From assembly GCA_963706555.1 (NCBI GenBank), contig OY970164.1, forward strand, positions 744,001 through 808,000: 64,000 nt of DNA. The letters run 5' to 3'. Below, piece after piece: positions 60,026 to 64,000 of this stretch. Position 1 is the first letter of the stretch. Each line of letters opens with the position of its first letter. The notes below the pieces were generated by a model that was not told the origin of the DNA, ran no database searches, and saw nothing but the letters and a program-made list of their open reading frames with translations. This DNA comes from Bog-473 sp963706555 (GTDB taxonomy: Bacteria > Actinomycetota > Acidimicrobiia > Acidimicrobiales > RAAP-2). Both the position numbers and the translations under genes were made by a program.

Positions 60026-61237
60026 TCAGGCTCCGGCAACAACCGCATCGGAAGCAACGAGGGCGTCAATCTCTTCAGGTGTATAGCCGACCTCGGCCAG
60101 AACCTCCCGCGTGTGCTGGCCCTTGTCCGGGCCGGCGCGGCGGATGGAGGGCAACTCGTTGTCGAACTGGGCCGGCGCAGCCGCGAGGCGGAGCGAAGGA
60201 TGCGTCGGATGTGCCATCAGGTACCCGTTCTCGGTGACCGCCGGGTCGACCACCACTTCGGGCGGAGAGGCGACGAAGGAGAAGATGCAGTTCTCGCGAG
60301 TGAGCCGGTCCATCAACTCGTCACGGCTGAGTGCACCGATGGTGTCGGCGAAGTGATTGCAGATTTCGGGCCAAGCCGCCCGACGCGCTGCACCGTCCGC
60401 ATACTTGTCGATGAGCTCTTCTCCACTGAGGGCACGGCACGCGGGACCCCAGTAGCGCTCCTCGTCCAGCATCATCAGCATGAGCCATCGCCGATCAGCC
60501 GTACGGTAGGTCCAGCCCAACGGAGATCTCGCCCCGGGCGAGGCGACGGGCCTGGGCGGCTCGGCGCCGGTCATCGACGCGTAGGCAAGGTCGGGGCTGA
60601 GGGTCCAGTTGGCACCATTCAACAGAGAGGTGTCGACCAAGACCCCTTCGCCGGTTCGCTGGGCGTGGACCAACGCGGCGCAGATTCCGCCGGCCAGGAA
60701 CATTCCACTGGGCACATCGCCGAACGCGGGCCGTGGCGAGAGCAGGGACTGGGCGTTGGGGTCGGTGAGCATGTGACCTATCCCGCCCCTCGACCAGAAG
60801 GAAACAGCGTCGAAGCCGCCCTGCTCGGCCCCGTCGCCACGTTGTCCCTGGCCGTGGCCTCGGGCAACGACAAGGCCAGGGTTCAGGGCAAAAAGGTCCT
60901 CGGGCTCGGTATGGAGTTTGCGCCGAACCCGGGGCAGCTGATTGGTGATGTAGACGTCTGCACACTTCACCAGGCGCTCGAACACCTCACGGCCGGCCGG
61001 GTGCAAGACGTCGACGGAGACACCACGTTTGTTGCGGTTCACCAGTTGAAAGAGATAGTCGTAACCATCCACGTCGGCGACAAGGCCTTGGCGGATGATC
61101 TCGCGCATCGGGTCACCTTCGGGTCGTTCGAGCTTGACGACATCAGCACCCCAATCGGCGAGCGCCGCCGCACCGGACGGTACGAAGCCGTGCTCAGAGA
61201 AGTCGAGAACCTTGATCCCAGCGAGAGGTAGCGTCAC
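60026..61237 (-). CDS. CaiB/BaiF family CoA-transferase
   Basis: This 403-residue class III CoA-transferase begins at a GTG (cctgcGTG). Markers are GIKVLDFSEHGFVPSGAAAL, ADWGADVVKLERPEGDPMRE, NRNKRGVSVDVLHPAGREVF, RGHGQGQRG, GIGHMLTDPN and GEGVLVDTSLLNGANWTLS with the Asp used to form the aspartyl-CoA intermediate. Family members move CoA between carboxylates such as oxalate, carnitine, mesaconate or bile acids; here the substrate is unknown. It is divergent from a secreted esterase 86 bases away. Confidence 0.92.
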   Translation of the reverse strand: MTLPLAGIKVLDFSEHGFVPSGAAALADWGADVVKLERPEGDPMREIIRQGLVADVDGYDYLFQLVNRNKRGVSVDVLHPAGREVFERLVKCADVYITNQLPRVRRKLHTEPEDLFALNPGLVVARGHGQGQRGDGAEQGGFDAVSFWSRGGIGHMLTDPNAQSLLSPRPAFGDVPSGMFLAGGICAALVHAQRTGEGVLVDTSLLNGANWTLSPDLAYASMTGAEPPRPVASPGARSPLGWTYRTADRRWLMLMMLDEERYWGPACRALSGEELIDKYADGAARRAAWPEICNHFADTIGALSRDELMDRLTRENCIFSFVASPPEVVVDPAVTENGYLMAHPTHPSLRLAAAPAQFDNELPSIRRAGPDKGQHTREVLAEVGYTPEEIDALVASDAVVAGA

Positions 61238-61323
61238 GCAGGCAACCCTACGACCAAGACGCGCGTTCGTGCAGGGAAACCGGATTCATCACCGCTCGAA
61301 GTTGTTCGGGTAGGTTCGGTCCG

Positions 61324-62829
61324 ATGCCTCGCCCCCTTCAATGGTGTATGAGTCGAATCAGCGGCGCCCGGCGACGCGGTGAGCGGTGCGGGCGTCATTC
61401 GGTCGGATGGATTGCCGGGGTCATGGCGATCGGTCTCGTGGCTGGCAACAGCTTCGGGGGCACAGCCGTGGGCGCCACGTCTGCAGATCGGGCCCCTCTC
61501 GCCGTCGGAAGTCCCCTCAAAGTCACGGGACCGGGCGGTGAAGGTCGGTTTGCCGTGGGCTACCACGTCGAGACCCTGGTCGATACCAGTCGTCCGACGC
61601 CGGCCAACGGGGCGGTCCCAGCACGTTCGAGCCGCACCCTTCAGACATTCGTCTTCTACCCCGCTTCGGGCTCACCGTCGCAGGATGGTGTGGGCGGTGC
61701 GGGCGTTCGGCGCGATGCCTCTCCGATGCCCCATGACGGCCGGTTCCCCTTGATCGTCTTCGCACACGGCTTCGGTACGGACCCGAACCTCAGCGAGTAC
61801 AGCGCTCTCCTCGACCAATGGGCGTCCGCCGGATTTGTCGTCGCGGCACCGCTGTTCCCCCTCACCCGCGGCGACGCTCCCGGTGGGCCCGACCTCGCCG
61901 ACTTCCAGAATCAGCCAGGGGACGTCGCATTCGTCGCCCGACAGATGGTGTCCCAGACCAAGGCCAAGAGCGGGCTGTTGTCGGGCATCGTCAATCCGCA
62001 CGAGATCGGCGCCGCCGGGCATTCCCTCGGCGGCGTGACGACGCTCGGACTGGTGGCCAATTCGTGCTGCAAGGATCCCGCCATAAAGGCCGCTGTCGTG
62101 ATGTCCGGTGATCCCATCCGGTTTCCGACCGGAGCAGTGGACTACTCCAGCGCACCGCCGCTCCTGCTGGTCCATGGCAACGCGGACCAAGCCGTGCCGT
62201 ACGTCTCGAGCATCGACGCCTTCAACGGCGCCTCAGGCCCCAAGGGCCTCCTGACTGTCCTCAAGGGAGATCACGATTCCCCGGTCACGCCAACCGGGAC
62301 GGCGTTCCCCAGCGTCGTCCGCACCACCATCGATTTCTTCGATCGTTACCTCAAGGGAGAGTCTGCGGCAGCGAGCCGGTTGGTCGCCAAGAACGGATCG
62401 CCACCGGCCGACGCCAAGCGCGGTGCGACCACATTGACCTTCGTGGCCACGCCGGGCGACCGGACGAAATTGCCGGTGCCGAAGACCGAGACACGCACCT
62501 TGCACGCGACGGTCACGCCGACGCAGGGACTGACCGATGGCCAGGTGGTCACGGTCAGTTGGGAGGGCTTTGCCCCAGGAGTGGCGGTGAACATCCTGCA
62601 GTGCTCGGTGCCGCAACCCACGCAGGCCAGTGATTGCAACTTGAAGACGGCCACGTTGCTCCACGCCGACCCTCAGGGTGCAGGTTCGCTGCCCTTCGTT
62701 GTCCACACGGGGCTCGCTGGTTCGGGACTCTGTGACGCCACCCACGCGCAGTGCGTCGTCGTCATCAACCAGGGAGGCTCGTTGTCACCTGCAGCCACTG
62801 TCGCAACGGCCGTCTCGTTTGCATCCTGA
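61324..62829 (+). CDS. Secreted alpha/beta hydrolase with C-terminal neocarzinostatin-like domain
   Basis: This 501-residue exported protein has a signal peptide (WIAGVMAIGLVAGNSFGGTA), an alpha/beta hydrolase with GHSLGG (Ser234), LLVHGNADQ (Asp288) and KGDHDSP (His317), and a C-terminal Ig-like domain (TLHATVTPTQGLTDGQVVTV, FAPGVAVNILQCS, QASDC, SGLCDATHAQCVVVI) that matches the neocarzinostatin apoprotein pattern. The hydrolase resembles dienelactone-hydrolase/PET-hydrolase-like secreted enzymes. The NCS domain usually binds a chromophore; here it may serve as an adhesion or carbohydrate domain. Start could also be the ATG at 61348. Confidence 0.87.
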   Translation: MPRPLQWCMSRISGARRRGERCGRHSVGWIAGVMAIGLVAGNSFGGTAVGATSADRAPLAVGSPLKVTGPGGEGRFAVGYHVETLVDTSRPTPANGAVPARSSRTLQTFVFYPASGSPSQDGVGGAGVRRDASPMPHDGRFPLIVFAHGFGTDPNLSEYSALLDQWASAGFVVAAPLFPLTRGDAPGGPDLADFQNQPGDVAFVARQMVSQTKAKSGLLSGIVNPHEIGAAGHSLGGVTTLGLVANSCCKDPAIKAAVVMSGDPIRFPTGAVDYSSAPPLLLVHGNADQAVPYVSSIDAFNGASGPKGLLTVLKGDHDSPVTPTGTAFPSVVRTTIDFFDRYLKGESAAASRLVAKNGSPPADAKRGATTLTFVATPGDRTKLPVPKTETRTLHATVTPTQGLTDGQVVTVSWEGFAPGVAVNILQCSVPQPTQASDCNLKTATLLHADPQGAGSLPFVVHTGLAGSGLCDATHAQCVVVINQGGSLSPAATVATAVSFAS

Positions 62830-62844
62830 CCAGACTCGCCCGGC

Positions 62845-63420
62845 TCAATGGATCATCGTCTTGATGATGCCCTCGACGAGTGACACCAGGAGCGGTCCCT
62901 TCGACGGGAAGCGCACGAGGCGGTCCAACTCTTCTTGGGCAACCCGGACCGCGGTTGCCTCGGAGACTGATCTCGGTCTGATCTTGAGAGCGAACAAGGT
63001 CGCGAGTTCTGCGTACGCGTCGATGATTCTTCTTCTGGCACTGACCGAACCCCGGACGGCCTGCGGCAGGAGCCGCTCCTCTTCGTCCCGACCGAGCGGA
63101 CGTGGGCCGTCACCGGCAAAGACCTCTTCAACGGCCGAGGCGATCCCACTTCTCGCGAGCGGCAAGGGGGGACAGTTGAGCGGACGGGCAAGCACGGTGT
63201 TCGATCCGATCCTGTCCAAGTCCCCGCCCGACCCCAGTGCCCAACCAGACAGCAGATCGAGCACACGCCTCTCGTCATCTTTGGAAGTCCGCAGGACGAT
63301 GAGCACAGGGTGCTCTGCTCGGAGCATCGCCGTGACGACTTTGCTGTCGGCGAACCGGCGGATGACGACCATACGCGGCGACCCCGCCGAAGGGCCCACT
63401 GCGACCACTTCACTCGGCAC
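62845..63420 (-). CDS. SepF-like domain fused to a sigma-70 region 1.2/2-like segment
   Basis: This 191-residue protein has two parts. Residues ~17-80 look like the SepF core: MVVIRRFADSKVV, HPVLIVLRTSKDDERRVLD, then LLSGWALGSGGDLDRIGSN and VLARP. Compare B. subtilis SepF RIVDFLSGTVYAIGGDIQRI. Residues ~109-190 look like sigma-70 region 1.2-2.3: LGRDEEERLLPQAVRGSVSA, RRRIIDAYAELATLFALKI, VRVAQEELDRLVRFPSKGP and LVEGIIKTMI. The aromatic DNA-melting residues and region 4 are missing, so it cannot be a working sigma factor. SepF links FtsZ to the membrane, but the membrane-binding N-terminal helix is absent. GTG start, six bases after the ThDP stop. Role unknown. Confidence 0.75.
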   Translation of the reverse strand: MPSEVVAVGPSAGSPRMVVIRRFADSKVVTAMLRAEHPVLIVLRTSKDDERRVLDLLSGWALGSGGDLDRIGSNTVLARPLNCPPLPLARSGIASAVEEVFAGDGPRPLGRDEEERLLPQAVRGSVSARRRIIDAYAELATLFALKIRPRSVSEATAVRVAQEELDRLVRFPSKGPLLVSLVEGIIKTMIH

Positions 63421-63426
63421 TCTCTT

Positions 63427-64000
63427 CTACTCCAAGAATCGGCCGGGGAAGTAGTCCGGCGTCGGGTCGACCATGACGTTGAGGATCGAGGGGAAACCGC
63501 TGCGACTGTGCTCGAACGCCCGGTTGAGGGCCCCCGCGATCTGCTCTGGTTGGTCGACAAGAGCGCCGAAGCCTTCGAAAGCCTCGGCCATCCGCTCGTA
63601 GTGGCGTCCTTTCAACGGGCTCCAGCCTGCGCTCCAGCCGCCATTGTTCACAATCACGGTCACGATCGGGAGATGGTGGCGGGCCGCTGTGTCGAGTTCC
63701 ATCGCGTGGAAGCCGAAGCTCCCATCGCCAACGACCCAGAGCACCTGGCTGCCCGGCCGGGCACACGCCGCAGCCAAGGCATACCCGATGCCATGCCCGA
63801 TGTTGCCCAGCGGGGACATGCTGGGGTAGCGCCCGGGCAGTCTGGCTTCGAAGGCCACGTTCGTCCACATCAGCATGTTGGACCCGTCGGTGATCACCGT
63901 GGCGTCCGGATCGAGCTGGCTTGAAATCTCGGCGCAGAGCCGCATCGGATGGATCGGCGCCGAGTCGGATCGGGCCATGGCGGCCTTGGACGCCGTGACA
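63427..64000 (-). CDS. Thiamine diphosphate-dependent enzyme, C-terminal part
   Basis: The last ~190 residues of a ThDP enzyme run off the right edge. The ThDP/Mg signature is GDGSFGFHAMELDTAARHHL then PIVTVIVNNGGW (GDGS...NN). GNIGHGIGYALAAACARPGS precedes it and SGFPSILNVMVDPTPDYFPG closes. This is the C-terminal (PYR-partner) domain found in acetolactate synthase, benzoylformate decarboxylase and oxalyl-CoA decarboxylase; the CoA-transferase nearby would fit oxalate metabolism, but the substrate cannot be read from this part. It lies directly upstream of the SepF/sigma-like gene in the same transcript. Confidence 0.88.
   Translation of the reverse strand, partial: VTASKAAMARSDSAPIHPMRLCAEISSQLDPDATVITDGSNMLMWTNVAFEARLPGRYPSMSPLGNIGHGIGYALAAACARPGSQVLWVVGDGSFGFHAMELDTAARHHLPIVTVIVNNGGWSAGWSPLKGRHYERMAEAFEGFGALVDQPEQIAGALNRAFEHSRSGFPSILNVMVDPTPDYFPGRFLE

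Noticed and set aside
59910..60092. Plus-strand frame with TPEIAAPALLPVAALAAGGLAY followed by RRGR, similar to the sorting-like tails
   Set aside because: It has no start or upstream domain in frame and overlaps the CoA-transferase end; an Ala-rich chance match in GC-rich DNA is more likely.
1..64000. CRISPR arrays, insertion sequences, integrases, rRNA operons, prophage genes
   Set aside because: Looked for regularly spaced repeats, transposase motifs and attachment-like repeats; none seen.

Overview
The window is high-GC DNA from an actinobacterium, most likely an uncultured member of the Acidimicrobiia. The evidence is the dense G/C-ending codon use, frequent GTG starts, four luciferase-like (probably F420-dependent) oxidoreductases, a MarP-type membrane serine protease, DUF2510/DUF4328 and SCO6745-family proteins, and a short PPDK like the mycobacterial one. 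The lineage is an inference from gene content. I saw no insertion sequence, integrase, CRISPR array or rRNA. It reads as ordinary chromosome rich in secreted and wall-associated proteins.

Layout. 1-8.6 kb: N-terminus of a GH1 glycosidase, TesB thioesterase, citrate synthase, a membrane-anchored protein, UDP-sulfoquinovose synthase (SqdB), RmuC, a PhoU-like protein and aspartate-semialdehyde dehydrogenase. 8.6-13 kb: a large secreted protein with a C-terminal membrane tail and a GH16 glucanase. 13.5-23.6 kb: an information-processing block, recR-dnaX (dnaX split by a -1 shift), SRP RNA, tRNA-Ser(GGA), several membrane or secreted proteins (including a GH18-like enzyme and a protein with 24 consecutive prolines), tadA and tRNA-Ser(CGA). 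23.7-29.5 kb: a tightly overlapping GH15 / glucose dehydrogenase (internally deleted) / metallo-hydrolase operon, MarP and a seven-repeat lipoprotein. 29.6-43.3 kb: three luciferase-like oxidoreductases, an SDR, a TetR-P450 pair, a cobalamin-type binding protein, an APC transporter, a beta-lactamase-fold protein and several small membrane proteins. 43.4-48.3 kb: two divergent transcription units holding a free-standing PEP-type phosphohistidine domain, an uncharacterised partner, a winged-helix protein and a short PPDK. 48.3-64 kb: a TetR/MFS pair with two operator palindromes, AI-2E-type permease, cupin, alpha/beta hydrolase, a fourth luciferase-like enzyme, a GH43 protein next to a paralogue of its own anchor module, CoA-transferase, a secreted esterase with a neocarzinostatin-like domain, a SepF/sigma-like fusion, and a ThDP enzyme running off the end.

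How genes work together. The GH15 enzyme and glucose dehydrogenase suggest trehalose or glucan breakdown followed by glucose oxidation. dnaX, recR, ffs, tRNA-Ser and tadA form a conserved housekeeping neighbourhood. The 44-48 kb cluster looks like a split ATP-to-phosphohistidine transfer system with its own regulator.

Sequence quality. Six genes (dnaX, an FABP-like protein, an APC permease, a small membrane protein, the PEP-partner protein and an alpha/beta hydrolase) have intact domains in two frames separated by a small indel. In four of the six a single base appears to be missing, so uncorrected read or assembly error is a serious possibility. Only dnaX has a natural precedent for frame switching. 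The most novel-looking item is the protein at 62845-63420, which joins a SepF-like fold to a degenerate sigma-70 region 1.2/2-like segment.
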